Origin: Molossus alvarezi
Taxonomy: Eukaryota; Chordata; Mammalia; Chiroptera; Molossidae
NCBI GenBank assembly: GCA_037176705.1
Contig: CM073885.1
Location: 163,794,290 to 163,858,289 of the forward strand
Reading direction: 5' to 3'
DNA: 64,000 nt
Shown here: one piece after another, positions 1 to 12,069 of the stretch
How positions within the stretch are numbered: the stretch's first letter is position 1
Layout of the letters: each line of letters opens with the position of its first letter
Translations under genes and position numbers: made by a program
The notes under the pieces: generated by a model
Database searches by the model: none
Told to the model about the DNA's origin: nothing
What the model saw: only the letters and a program-made list of their open reading frames with translations

Positions 1-859
1 CAGGTGTTACAATATTTATTCAAACCTTGGGTATGGAATGTATACCCTACTGTCCAGTGTTTCTGTTGAAATTATGTTGCAACCAAAATCGTGTGTATCT
101 TTACCATGTAACAGTGATATGTAGTCATTGCTCACTTTGAATAGTTTTATTTGCTGAAGAGGGTAATGAAGTGTTGCATTTTGAGTCTGTTGAAATCATG
201 CCTCACATGGTCTAGTGGCTGGGAAGGGTCTAGATGAAAGGCTTTTAATGACATGTGGGTCCTCTTATGTCATTGCTTTCTGTGATTATTATCTAGAGAA
301 AGCCTACTGCAGAACAGTATTCAAAACCTTTCTTCATTTATACCTCAAAACCCATGGAACAACTATTCCAAAACTTTCCTAAAATGCATTGTCATACTAC
401 TAACAATTATAACCTCTCTGTAATTTCCCCATTTTCCTCTGCATTCTCCACTATGACAGTCCATGTTGCAAACCCAGATCTTCCCCGATAGGAGCAGTGA
501 GTGGACACATTCAGAGAGAATAAAGCCAGGACCCCTTTTGCTAGGTTACAAGGAGAGGCTAGGCACACGCATACATTGATTTTGGTGTCCCATCATACAA
601 TTAGCACCTGATTAAAGAGGATAAGGAAACAATATATACATCCATGGAATTCCAAGAATGCACTAGATTTATGAAGTACTAATCCTTGTCCTAATCCTCT
701 CCTCTGGATTCTCTCTCTCAATGACACCATACTTAATTCAGAGCTTTGAATGCTTCTTCATTTGCCCCCCAATTCTGTTAGTACTACCTACTTTATATTT
801 GGTGACTCTACATAATCCCAAATTTATTGCCTTAGCTTAGACTTTATAATCTGAGAGGC
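1..859. other. Unique AT-rich sequence, nothing recognised
   Basis: No repeat family, RNA gene or coding exon could be recognised here. Open frames are short and stop-rich. Base composition is ordinary AT-rich mammalian intergenic or intronic DNA. Confidence 0.5.
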
Positions 860-1105
860 ATGATGGGTAGTGGTTCTGGTCATTGCTACTGGCCTCAGGT
901 GTACTTCAATGTGAAGCCTGAATTTACCAACTACTACCATCCACATAAACTTGGAGAAGTTATTTAATATTCCTAAACCTCAACTGGTAACTGAAAATTA
1001 TAACGATATTTCATCACTTACAGAGATGTTATAACAATTGAATGAGGTAATGCAGAACAAAATTTACCACATGGTGTGCATATTGTACACATTCAATAAG
1101 AAATA
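860..1105 (+). repeat. MIR SINE remnant
   Basis: The order of blocks follows the MIR consensus in sense orientation. A degenerate tRNA-like head is followed by a core, then a decayed version of the cctcagtttcctcat block (cctaaacctcaactggtaac), a gttaaatgag-like block (attgaatgaggtaatgc) and an end resembling the cacattcaataag tail. It is strongly diverged, as expected for an ancient mammalian SINE. Confidence 0.6.
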
Positions 1106-1744
1106 GTTACTACTCCCACAACTAATAAGACAACAATGAAAAAGAGTAAGTCATTGTCACCTGGACTATCATAATGATTTCCCTAAATATTCATATTTTT
1201 ATGTTTGTCTTTAGGCTTGCCTGATTGTATTTTTTATTACTACCAAAATGTCATTGATTCTTAAGTTTCCCCCGACACACAAATGTATAAATATTTTTCA
1301 GCATATACAGTATATACACATGAACACATGTAATTATATCAATAAAATAAAAATGTATTAACAATCATAACTGGGTTGTTCAAATATAAAATTGGGTGTT
1401 GGGTTTTCAAATGATAGTATTGCCTTTATATCCTCCTTTATCTTTCTTTTTCTCACTGACCCCCATCCTCCTCCCCAACCATCCTTCTCCAGCCATATCT
1501 CAGATCCACCTCCTCATAACTTCCCTCTGGTAAAGCACTCTTGTATTCAGAAAACATCAGGATTCCTGTAGTTTTGGTTACAGTTGTTTCTGTGACCAGA
1601 GGAATGACTTAGCATGATTGGTTCAGACATGGTACACATTCCCTTGTAACTGGCAAGGAGGGGTACTGTGATAAGAAACTCGTAAAGCTACAAGTGGAAA
1701 AAGGGAAGATCTCTCCAGCAAAGCAATTGGCCTCCATCAGAAAT

Positions 1745-1759
1745 GGGGGGGGGGGGGGG
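1745..1759. repeat. Poly-G tract, 15 G
   Basis: An uninterrupted run of 15 guanines is seen directly. On its own it is a mononucleotide microsatellite and could fold as a G-quadruplex. Confidence 0.95.
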
Positions 1760-1955
1760 AGTCTAGCCAATTTCAGTTCAGCAAACATGTGCTGTGGTCC
1801 ATGTCTCACATATCTGCATTTATAATTTTCAATGTAGCAGCTGAAGTATCAGCACTTTATTACTCAAAAGGCAACTGGAAATGGATGGTTTAAAAAAGAA
1901 GACAGTGAGTCTTCTCTAAGTTACTAAAAGGAAAAAAAAGTAACATTAACTTTAG

Positions 1956-1956
<1 letters not shown>

Positions 1957-1986
<30 letters not shown>
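1957..1986. repeat. (CA)15 microsatellite
   Basis: Fifteen perfect CA units are seen directly. It is likely polymorphic. Confidence 0.97.
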
Positions 1987-1988
<2 letters not shown>

Positions 1989-2639
1989 AGTGTTTTGAGG
2001 CTCCAGATGAATGAATTTATGATGGAAAACATCAGAGGTGGAAGATCAAGTCCAAGGCCTTTCAGGCTGTGTTGCAGCCTCTATTGTAACATCTGGGCAT
2101 ACGATCTCCCATCCTACTTGTAACTGGCATGCCACCCCAACACCTGTGACCATGCTCTTACCCTACACAGTGGTCTACTATGACACTGTGATTTGCACTT
2201 GCAATTTATGTTCAACTAACATCATTTTTTTGCTACCTGACATTTGCACCTGGTCTACAGTAAGTTCTCCACCATTATTAGTTAAATTATTTTGGTGACT
2301 AGGAAACCATCAAAATTCAATACATTCAAGGTGTTAACAGATACAGTGAACATTTGGCCGTTACAGGCAGAGGAGCTAAAGGAGAAACCCTAGTGGAATG
2401 AACAAAGTATGGTGAACATCCTGCAGAATGACCAGGCTGCAAACTCGTTATGCTCTATCTGTGCTAACAGAAAGGATGGGACCTGAAGTGTAAACCGAGC
2501 CTTGGGCTAAATACCCCTGGGATCTAGGGATGGCTGACAATTACTGATATTTATTGCCTTTTTTAGACCAAGCCATTAAGGCTTGATATAGATACCAGAG
2601 CTGTGGATTGCAGAGTGCTTTAGCACAAGTCTGTTTATT

Positions 2640-3060
2640 AGCTGTATTGTTTTTGTGGGGTTTTTTTTTTTCATATTTATTACCATTGATCACATGCACA
2701 CAACCATAGATAGAGATGCAAATATTTCAATTAACTTCCAACATTTTTACATTGCAACTAATAAAGAGCAAAGTGAAGCTACCCTTTGATTTAATGCATA
2801 TTTGGGACAATAGATTGAAATCTTCAGCTCTCTCTACAGCAGCGAGATGCCAGCATTCTATTTCTGTCTAGGAAGATAACTGTTTGCTGTTCATAAAAGT
2901 TCCGTTATTTACTCTTAAAATCAAAAGCTGTGCATTTTCACGATTTTTAGTTTTTGCATGAAAATAAATTAATTACTCCAAAATTATCCGAAGTTTTTAT
3001 TTAAACCCAAGTTAAGACTTGGATAATCTTCAACGTTCTTAATTGAAAAAATCCGTGTAG
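2640..3060. other. AT-rich unique block, possible conserved noncoding element
   Basis: No repeat family fits. The block has several homeodomain-like TAATTA/ATTA cores (taaattaattactcc), a TTTGCAT octamer-like site and a CTTTGATTT TCF-like site. These motifs are short and expected by chance in AT-rich DNA, so a regulatory role is only an inference. Confidence 0.3.
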
Positions 3061-3699
3061 TAAAAACAGTAGCTGTCTCCGAAATGCCTAATACTTGTGG
3101 CGTAATCTTGTCAACTCCCCATGGATGTCAGAATTAGAAAGGGCTTTTGATTTTCCAGGATGTGGAAAGTCCACACCATAAGGTGTCGTTTCTCAGAGGA
3201 ATACGGCTCTGGGACTGGTAAACTCTTATTCCGTTTTCTGTTCTGCCTTTTTCAAACTACACGGAACGCGACACGGGACGCAGCTCCTACCCAGTGCTAG
3301 TTCCTCATCTGTGGCAGGGACCCAGTAACCCAGTGAAACTACGCATCAACGTTATAGTACGTGACTGTGAATACAGTGTTTGTCCCGTGGAGTACACCCT
3401 ACGCCCGTACTGCATTCCGTCTCCCTAGAAACAGTCATCTTCAGCACTTTTCGTTGATTATTTTGGTGTTGATTACCATTCCTCTAGATGAATTATCCTG
3501 AGTATTCGTTCCGGGATTCATTGTCTTCCCTGAACGTAAGAGGAGCATTTTGTTTATCTGTCTACTCCTGCCTCTCCCCTGCACACAGTCACCCTTCTCT
3601 TCATCGCCCCCCTTTCCCAGTGTATTTTCATCACACTTTCGGCCGGCCCAGCCCCGTCTCCTCTCCCTCACAGTACTGCATTGTGGTGGCTGTTAGCCT
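3061..3699. other. CpG-retaining unique patch
   Basis: This stretch keeps many CpG dinucleotides (for example the cluster acacggaacgcgacacggg near 3260) inside an AT-rich neighbourhood. No repeat family or clear exon was recognised. It could be an enhancer or promoter-like element, or an unrecognised younger repeat whose CpGs have not decayed. Confidence 0.35.
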
Positions 3700-4168
3700 C
3701 GAGGATTCGCTTGCTAGAGCCTCTGTAACCGAGTACCGTGGACTGGGCGGCTTGGAGAACAGACATTTATTCTCTCACCGTTCTGAAGGCTGAACATGCG
3801 AGGTCAAGGTGGCAGCAGGGTGGGTTTCTCCTGAGACCTCTTCTCAGGTAGATTGCTGTCTTCTCCCTGTGTCTTCCCCTGGCCTTCTCTCTGCACCTGT
3901 CTGTGTCCAAATGTCCTCTTATATGAGGTCACCTTGTCATATCAGATTAGGACCCATCCTAATATTTTCATTTCAACTGAATTGCCTCTTTAAAGACCTT
4001 AATTCCAGCCCTGGCCGGTTTGGTTCAGCAGTTAGAGCATCAGCTTTCAGACCAAAGAGTTGCAGGTTCAATTCCATTCAAGGGCACATACCTCAGTTGC
4101 TGTTTGGTTCTTGGTCCTGGTTGGGGTTGTGCAGGAGGCAACAAATTGAGGTGTCTCACTCACATTGG

Positions 4169-4212
<44 letters not shown>

Positions 4213-4376
4213 ACTTTCTTCCCTCACCTTCCCACTCTGTCTGAAAATAAATGAAAAATATCCTTGGGTGAGGGAAAAAAAAAGACCCTAACTCTAAATA
4301 CAGTCATTTTCTGAGATACCATGCATTAGAACTTTATCATATAAATTTTGGGTTGACAAAATTTATTTCATAACAA
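3700..4376 (-). mobile_element. MLT1 (ERVL-MaLR) LTR, split by a Ves SINE
   Basis: Read in reverse complement, the blocks follow the MLT1 LTR consensus: a terminal cataaca-type end, the aattttgggttgacaaa block, a decayed cagtcatttyctgag block, the gattaggacccatcc block, and a start near ggactgggcggcttgg. Between 4006 and 4280 the LTR is interrupted by a Ves SINE. Its two flanks join in register when the insert is ignored. No internal retroviral coding sequence accompanies it, so it is a solo LTR. Confidence 0.85.
4008..4280 (+). mobile_element. Ves SINE inside the MLT1 LTR
   Basis: It starts with gccctggccggtttggttc, has a tRNA-like A box and a B box (ggttcaattcc), then a long CT run and an A-rich tail. 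The target duplication is aaagaccttaattc at 3992-4005 against aaagaccctaactc at 4281-4294, with two mismatches, so the insertion postdates the LTR but is not very recent. Confidence 0.93.
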
Positions 4377-4382
4377 TCAATT

Positions 4383-4643
4383 AATTTAGATAGTTGCCAA
4401 TCCTCACCCAAAGATTTTTTTCATTGATTTTTAGAGAGTGGAATGGAGGGAAGGAAGAGGAGAGAGAGAGAGAGAGAAACATTGATGTGAGAGAGATACA
4501 TCAACTGGTTGCCTCCTGAATTTACCTCAACCAGGCCTAGGGATCAAATCTGCAACCCAGGTACACACCCTTGACTAGAAATCAAACCTGCAACCCTTTG
4601 GTGCACAGGCCAATGCTCTAACAACTTAATACCAGCCAGGGCA
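4383..4643 (-). mobile_element. Ves SINE at the end of the MLT1 LTR
   Basis: The reverse-oriented Ves ends in gccagggc, with the GA-rich body complement at 4435-4480. Target copies tcataacaatcaatt (4368-4382) and tcataacacttaatt (4644-4658) flank it with two mismatches. The insertion hit the terminus of the LTR. Confidence 0.9.
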
Positions 4644-4659
4644 TCATAACACTTAATTC

Positions 4660-5235
4660 AATATGTAATCCATAGACAGCTCTAAACTGGTCTCTCCAGA
4701 CACTCTGGGTTCTCTGGGGACCTGAGCTGTCCTATTGTATTGCTCAATCAGTATTTTTCTGTCACAGGCAGCTCAGGTCTAGTAGTGTCCTGTGCTTTGC
4801 ATGAGCCAAGATCACATATTCTCAGGTCCCCCTAGCCTCAGATCTGAGGTTCACCACCTTGGCCATCTGAGCTCTGAGTGGGGCAATGTAGAGACCAATC
4901 AGACAGCTCCTGACAAGTTTTCATGCTGCAAATCATGTTCTACTCTCGCTGGCTCCCCAAACAGAACTGGGAGGAAGCCTCTGCTTTTCAGAAATCATGC
5001 ATGCTGAGCTGTGCACAGGAGGGTGGGGAAATTGTGAGCAAAGAATGCTACCAAATGTGCTTCAATTTTGAATGTGGCTTTTTCTTGGTCAGGCATTCCT
5101 TTGGTTTTTGTATGTCTTTGAGTGATTACCAGAGCTCCTATAAAGTTATTTTAGCTAGTCTCTAGTCATTTATTTACTGTTTCCATGGAGGAAAAAGGCC
5201 TAGAACTTCCTAGTTCACCATCTTACTGATGTCCC
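4660..5235 (-). mobile_element. LINE-1 5' UTR-like fragment
   Basis: In reverse complement the segment opens with catcagtaagatggtgaac, the form of the catcaagatggcggactagg motif that begins mammalian L1 5' UTRs. It continues with a GC-moderate leader. The downstream ORF1 is not recognisable. The end toward 4660 is approximate. Confidence 0.5.
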
Positions 5236-5932
5236 CCATTCTTTAACTTTTGTCCTTTATTTAACACCCCACTTCTAAAGAATACACATTTTGTGGTATA
5301 ACTATGGTGGATTTTCATCTTTTTCTGCATGGTTTAGCATCAAGCACTTTTTTAGATCTTCTAAGCCATTCATCACTAAACCATCTTTTTCCTAGTCTTA
5401 ATTTTATTGACATTCTTCCAGTATTTCTTGTACCCATTGCTATGTGTTTTGATAGATTTAATTAGATTTTTCTTGTTGTTTTACAGCATCTCAAGTGAGA
5501 ATATTTAAAGATGTTTGTGTTTGATATGCCATTTTTCCCCTGGATGTCTAATAAGTACATAATTTTTAAAAAGTTAGTCAAGGTTTTGTTGTCCAGAAGT
5601 GGTTTAGGTCTGATTAAAAACCAGAAGCACATTGTATAATATAAATTGTGGGTTTTGTCCCATATACATATATCACACTGATATTTGATTTGGTCAGAAA
5701 TTCAGAAAGTGGCACAACATCACCCAGGCACTTGGTTCTCAACACTTGAGTCAGGGAGCAGGTGTGGGTGAACGAAGAGAGACACATGCTGGACAGTGAG
5801 GATAGGAGAAGATGAGAATGAGTGGAGGTAGAAAAAGAAGGCAGGTACCAAAATGGTTACAAGATAAGAAAGAGGGAGAAATAAAAATGAAAGTATAAGT
5901 CATGTATCTAGGACAAGAGACTAGGATGATGA
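5236..5932. other. Unique sequence, nothing recognised
   Basis: AT-rich up to about 5700, then purine-rich (GA) to 5880. No repeat family or coding exon was recognised. Confidence 0.45.
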
Positions 5933-5940
5933 GCTCTAAA

Positions 5941-6603
5941 TTGTCTCTTTATTTTTTAAAACTTTATTGTTGAAAGTATTACAGATATATCCCATTTTTT
6001 CCCCATTGCTCCCCTCCATCCAGTTTCTGCCCCACCCAGGCCTTCACCATCCTGTGGTCTGCATCCAATGCATATATGCATATACATTCTTTGGTTAATC
6101 CCCCCCACTTTCCCCTTCCCTCTGAGATTGGTCATTCTGTTCCATGTTTCCATGCCTTTGGTTGTGTTCATTACATTGTACGTATAAGTGAGATCATGTG
6201 GTATTTGTCTTTCTCCGTGATTCCTCCATGCTGTCTCAAAGGGTAAAAGACAGTTCTTTTTTACAGCTGCATAGTATTCCATTGTGTAAATGTACACAGC
6301 TTTTTCATTCATTCATCTACTGATGGACACTTGGGCTGTTTCTAGAATTTAGCTATTGTAAATAACGCTGCTATGAACATAAGAGTGCATATATTTTTCC
6401 TGGTTGGTGTTTTGGGATTCTTAGGATATATTCCTAGAAGTGGGATCACTGGGTCGAATGGCAGCTCTATTTGAAGACACTCCACACTGTTCTCCACAGC
6501 AGCTGCACCATCCTGCATTCCCACCAGCAGTGTGCTAGCTTTCCCTTTTCTCTACATTCTCTCCAGAACTTGTTGTTTATCAGTCTCTTTTTAAAGGTGG
6601 AAG
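5941..6603 (-). mobile_element. 5'-truncated LINE-1, ORF2 C-terminus and 3' UTR
   Basis: The minus strand encodes fragments of the L1 ORF2 C-terminal region: DPVIPLLGIYPKNPKTP around 6400-6450, the IYTMEYYAAVKK motif near 6270, and a 3' UTR ending in the T-rich sequence at 5941. A short target duplication, gctctaaa, lies at 5933-5940 and 6604-6611. Frame breaks between the two peptide blocks show it is dead. Confidence 0.88.
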
Positions 6604-6611
6604 GCTCTAAA

Positions 6612-8189
6612 AGCAGGAAACTATATTTAATGGGGCAGCCAGTGAAGTATAATCACAATTGCAAAAATAATGTTTTCTAGGAAATGCAACATCCCTCAAG
6701 TCCTTTACACGATCGAGATGACAACTGAGGCAAAGGAGAATTGTAAATGCCTTTTAAAGTGTAAAACCTTGTATTTTCAGTGAAGTCTCTATGTGACAAA
6801 GGTAGCCTTATACCAACTAAGTGGTAGGGATGCAATGTTTACATTGAAGCATCTTTAAAAAATGAGGCTTAGTTCATATTCTCTGAGCATGGTGGTAATT
6901 CAAAACTGAAAAACACTTTTGAAGAAATCCATAAAACCCAGCTCTAGTGTGTTTCTTGAATAAGAATTATTTTTATTTATTAGCACAATAGTAATTATCC
7001 AGCTAGGTTAAGTTCTGTTCGCTATATTGCATATTATAAAATTCCAAAAGTGATAGCAATTAGTACTCAGCTAGTGTAAAAGTAAGTTAACTCACATTGG
7101 TATTGCTATAATAACTTGATTACAATCATAAATAATGCTACCTATTACCTTAATTATACTGCTTATTGATGTAATGCCAAAATCTCTGCTCTTTTATCAA
7201 TTGGAATACCTACATCACAATTATTCTATACAATACCTAAAACTGGTAATTTTCCTCATTGGTACAAGGCCTCCTGACAGTGTGATAACACGCCTCTCTG
7301 AGTCCTGGCAATCTGCCAAAAAGCAAAGCTATTTGCAAAAGGAAAAACCCTGTATCTCCCCGTGTCCATGTATACCTCAAGCTCAAAAGCAGAAAATAAT
7401 TTACATAGCCCTATGCCAAGCCGCTACACTCACAGGGCTGCTTTGAGGCTTGCGCCTGGGAAACAAGATGCTGTTCAATGTAGAAAGAACAGAGATTTAA
7501 AAACACCGTGTCGTGAAGCAGTTCTTAAAGCGGACCTGGTGTTTCGTGAAAGTCACGCCCCCACCGGGTTTGTCTGAAACGTTTCTCAGACACAGGAGCA
7601 GCGACTGCCAGCCTCCTGGTAATCTTGTACATTTCCGGTTTCTGTCTTTTGTTGTGTTCAATTTTAATTGTTATGGAAAAGTTTTCTTTTGCACATGTTT
7701 CTAGTATTTTGAAACATTTAAGCAAAACAGAGTCAGTTAGATTCAGACCCTCTATTTCCTGCCATTGAGTGACCTTTGCTGTCCAAAACTGATTTTTGAA
7801 TATGAATCAATGAGCAGAGCAGTAGTAGAGATATTTTCCAAATGCACACTTGAAAGAGACAGGGAGGAGGAGGGTAGTGGAAGGTAAGAGAGAGTCAGGA
7901 AGAGAGAGAGATGACAATTTAAAACACTTCATAGAACTAAAACTTGAACACTTTTCTTGAAATCTGGATTCCACGGTTACTGAGACCCTGTATTGGACTG
8001 CATCTGGCAAAGTGTAAAATAGAATTTTTAAATTTCTTACGTGTCATTTTTATTACTTTTCCTTTTTCCAAATTTTCAAACATGAATAAAATGAGAGAGA
8101 ATAACAATTCCATGAACACACCACCTGAATTTAATTGCTGTTGATATGTTGCCATATTGATTTTTATGCTTTTTGCCCCAATGTTATCT
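6612..8189. other. Mostly unique sequence
   Basis: No interspersed repeat or exon was recognised. A CpG-containing patch at about 7440-7640 (with agcggacctgg and tcacgcccccaccgg) stands out from the AT-rich flanks. A GA-rich tract lies near 7860-7910. Confidence 0.45.
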
Positions 8190-8202
8190 AAAGCAAATCC
8201 TA

Positions 8203-8428
8203 GTCAGGCTGGTGCTTGTGGCTCAGTTGTTGAGCATTGACCCACTCACCAAGAGGTCGCTGGTTCGATTCCCGGCCAGGGAACATGCCCAGGCTGTGGG
8301 CCTGATCCCCATGAGGGGCATGCAAGAGGTGGCCAGTCAATGTTCTCTCTCATCCATGTTTCCACCTCTCCCTTCCTGTCACACTCTCTCTCTAAAATCA
8401 ATAAAGGAAAAAATAAATAAATAAAAAT
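8203..8428 (+). mobile_element. Ves SINE, GAGCATTGACCC subfamily
   Basis: The head reads tggctcagttgttgagcattgacc-like, with a B box ggttcgattcc, and it belongs to the Ves group with a shorter body. It is flanked by a clear 13-bp target duplication, aaagcaaatccta (8190-8202) against aaagtaaatccta (8429-8441). Confidence 0.93.
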
Positions 8429-8441
8429 AAAGTAAATCCTA

Positions 8442-9039
8442 AATCATCTTGACACATTATCCTAAAATTTCAGTATACCTCTTTAAAATATGAGAAAAAA
8501 TTTTTACATACCAGTGACTTTTGTTTTTATATCCAAAATATATTTTTGGAGTTGTTTTTTGTTTTGTTTTGTTTTGTTTTTAACAACCACTTCTGCAAAG
8601 CATTTGACCCTGTGACTATTTTCTTCCACTTAAAACTCTCTCCATCTCTCTTTCTAGGTTGTCCTCCCTCCTTCCTCCTGACTGTTTTTTAGACACACTT
8701 TTTAAATTATATGAAAAATCTTGATTCATGCTCCAACATCCCTCCACTTTATACCAGAGATCTGCGGGGTGGGGGAGGAACCTATGAACTTCGTAAGAAT
8801 GTGACAAAAAATATTCTAGAGTCAGCCCTCCTAAAAACCATACCTGTGAGAAAGGCTTCCACATGAACCCTTAGGCTGTACATTTTCTTCTTGCACCTAT
8901 ATTGCTTTAAATATGTGCAAATATCTCCATAATGCTAACCTTCAGTCTGCAATGCTCTCTGAGCTTCATACACCAAAAAGTCAGCTGCCTTCTAGACTTC
9001 TGAAGGTGAGTGTTGCATAGTAATGCCAAAGCAAGCATT
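8442..9039. other. Unique sequence with a GTTTT repeat
   Basis: Nothing is recognised except the GTTTT tandem at about 8556-8582. Confidence 0.45.
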
Positions 9040-9850
9040 TCGAGGTCTATTGTCCTCATCCGGTTCCCCAAATTGCTCTACTCTGGTCCTCATCTAAGTG
9101 AATGACACCATAACAAAGAAAGTGGTGGGAGACAGGAAGGACTTAAGTGTTTCTCTTCCCTACTCACATCCCCTTTTAACTAACATGGCACCACGCCTGT
9201 CTTCTAGGTGCCCTGCCCTTCTCTCTGTGGCATTGCAGCTGTCTCTGTGTAAGACCTCATCTCTCACCTACGTATTTTAACATCTTCTTAGTTATGCCCT
9301 GGTGGCCCACATGCCCATCCATTTACCTCCCGGCCAGAGTAATCGTGTTCAGAATCTAAAATCCCCATCCCTATCACATGTTTCAGCCCTCACTGGCCCT
9401 CCGGAGACTTCTAAACAAAGTTCAGATTCACGGTTCATCCCCAACCTTATTTCTGACCACTCCCCAAGACAACTTTGACTTCCTTCAAAACCTTAGGGCT
9501 TTCAAGTCTTTGAACCCATAGCTTCCTCTGCTTGAAGTGCTTCTCTCCTCCCTTCCTGATGGAAGGGGTTCAGTTAATAAGCACTCCATTTAGTGGGAGC
9601 CTGTTTTTGAAAACTGTCTGTTCCCTCAGTCTGCATGGTGTGCCCTCTCTCTGTGCTCCCTGGGAACTTTGGACGCTCCTCTGTCATCCCACCTAGGACA
9701 CTGCTTGGCCACTACTGATTTGTCTTGACTGCCTTCTGTAATCACTAGCAAGTCCCTTGAGGGCAGAGATGTGATTTGTCCATATCTGTCCACCAGTGTA
9801 TGGTAGAGTTGGGGAACATTGTGAGCATTCAGTAAGGAAATAAACACAGA
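9040..9850 (+). repeat. L2 LINE remnant (3' region)
   Basis: Blocks in order resemble the pyrimidine-rich L2 3' region: a ctcactggccctcc-like block, gcttcctctgcttgaagtgc, cttgagggcagagatgtg, then the tail gagcattcagtaaggaaataa. It is highly diverged, and boundaries are approximate. Confidence 0.6.
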
Positions 9851-10562
9851 TTAAAAGAATCATAATGAATGCTATGGGGATTCAAGCTAACTGTAATTTA
9901 TGTATTTATTAAATGAATGTGGAAAGGTAATAAATTAAAAAAAAACACCTTTCCAGCCTAAAAATTAATAACTTTGGAAATGGTTGCCTGATATACCCAA
10001 GGTTCTAAATAATCATTATTTTTAATTGTAAGACTAGCTTATTACAGAAAAATCAGAAAACAAGAAAAAAAGACTGCAAATTATAAAACAGTGCCACCAA
10101 TCAAAGATAATTGTTGAAATACATAGACAAACATAACATATAGACTAAATTTTATATTGCAAATTCCTCACACTTTCCAGTACCATAAAATATTCTTTAA
10201 AATTTTGATATTTAATAGTAATATAGTATTTTATTAAAAAGGTAAATCATAATTTAGTTATCCTAAATATACTAAAAATCTTTCTTAAGCATGACTTACA
10301 GAACAGAATTATTAATTAACATTGTATGGAGCATAATAAATATAATTATGAAATTATATCTTTTTTTTATTTTTCTCTCTTTGAAAAACTATCTTTTCAC
10401 CCACTAAATACAACTAGAAGTAGTTCAGAAAATAATATAAGTTCTGACTTCCTGAAGTAAATAAATCCCATAAAAATCAACATTTTTTTTTTTAATGGGA
10501 AGAAAAAAAGTTATACAAGAAATGCAAAATATAGTACTGGTACTCAAAAAATAAACAATAAT
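9851..10562. other. Very AT-rich unique sequence
   Basis: No repeat or exon was recognised. Several T and A runs (for example near 10365 and 10484) are present. Confidence 0.45.
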
Positions 10563-11027
10563 TTAAATCAACCTGTAGCAGGTTAATTTATGCCTCCCCC
10601 AAAGATCTGTCCCCCTGGAGTTTCCCAATGTGACCTTATTTGGAACACGGATCTTTGCAAATGTAATTAAGGTAAAGATCTCAAGATAGGTTTCTCTTGG
10701 ATGGAAGAGAATACAGTGACTGGGGTCCTGATGAGAGAAAGTCGGAGAGAGACTTGAGACAGAGACACAGAAGCGAGAAAGCAATGTGATGAGAGGCAGA
10801 GTCTGGATTATGCTGTCACAAGCCAAAGTACACCTGGAACCCCCAGAAGCTAAACTGGGCAAGGACGGATTCTCCCCCAGAACCATCAGCTGGAGCACGG
10901 TCCTGTAGGTACCTTGAATTCTGACTTTGGGCCCTCAGGACTAGAGGGAATGTATTCCTGCTGTTTTCAAGACTCCCAGTTTGTGGCCATTTGTTGCAGC
11001 AGCCCCAGGAAAATAATATACAGCTGA
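10563..11027 (+). mobile_element. MLT1 (ERVL-MaLR) solo LTR
   Basis: Sense-orientation MLT1 blocks are present in order: tatgcctcccccaaagat, tgtgaccttatttgg, ggtcctgatgagag, agacagagacacag, the ctggaacccccagaagc block, and the cagtttgtggccatttgtt end followed by cagccccagg. No internal region is attached, so it is a solo LTR. Confidence 0.88.
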
Positions 11028-12069
11028 AAATCCTAACCAGATTGCTGCAACACAAAAAATACTGTCAATGTGTACAATGCACCTGACTCATAAAAAGATG
11101 ACAGCGTGGGAAGCAGGAGAAGAATAGAAATCTGTAACACTGCTTGAAAGAGTGCTCTAAACATCTGGTTAGAAATTAAGAATAATTTACTGAAATTGAT
11201 GTGCATTTCAGGAGCAATTGAAATTATTTGTTTTGAAATTATACCGTGATATATATATTTTTTACCCGAACACAAGGAAGTAGTAGTAAGTCTTCACAGG
11301 GTGGCTGAGGGAAGAGAGGCCTCTCTCTCTGAGCATTTTGTTTTGTTTCGTTTTATCAGATAGAACTAATGAAATCCAAAATCAGATGTGATTATTCAAA
11401 TTGTAAATACAAATGTGGGAGATATGCTAGGCTAGGGAAAAAGCTATTGAGGAAAATTGCTTGCGCTACTGAAGAGAGAAGAACATCATGCAGACTTTTG
11501 ACAGTAGAGTTTTATGTTTGATCCCGGGTTGCAGGAGTCAACATTTCAGCCACTTGGTAGGTGTTTAATGGGAACAACGGCATTGCTTTTCATGATGAAT
11601 TGTGCGTTTGGGAACTATAATGTAATGTTTGCATTTGTGTTTACTAAGAACTTTCATATACTCATATATACTTGCATTGATTCTTATGTCACTGAGATTG
11701 AGCAGGTAGGCAGTTGGCAGATGAAAATACCAAGGCTCAACCAGTTATTCAAAGTTTAAAAGTTTGCTTCTAGTAAAGAGAAGATATAATCTAGACTATA
11801 AATTGTCTGCTTTTCCCTGGCCATCAAACAGCACTGCTGTAAAGCACAAATCTCATCCAATCGAGTGCTGATTTTTTAATAATGCTTCTTTGCTTCAAGT
11901 CCCCTCCTATTTAGTAATTTACACTCCAGCTAATTCTGTGTGAATTAAAAAAGCATACAATTGAACTTCCCCACGTCCAATGTAGTTCCAGTCCTCTACA
12001 AAGTAATATCAGGGCAGATCTTAGGTTCACAAACTGACTATGAGAGCATATCCTGAATTTGTTTTTGTT
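11028..12069. other. Unique sequence, nothing recognised
   Basis: Open frames up to about 80 codons occur on both strands, but none shows a domain, repeat match or splice context. Confidence 0.45.

Larger units (their letters stand above)
1106..2639. other. Unique sequence with two simple repeats
   Basis: No gene or interspersed repeat was recognised apart from a poly-G run at 1745-1759 and a CA microsatellite at 1957-1986. An 86-codon open frame at 2038-2298 has no recognisable domain, no CpG-rich promoter and no splice context supporting it. Confidence 0.5.

Noticed and set aside
3809..4291. 160-codon open frame on the plus strand
   Set aside because: It runs from the MLT1 LTR into the Ves SINE. 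The serine-leucine repeat is only the CT run of the SINE.
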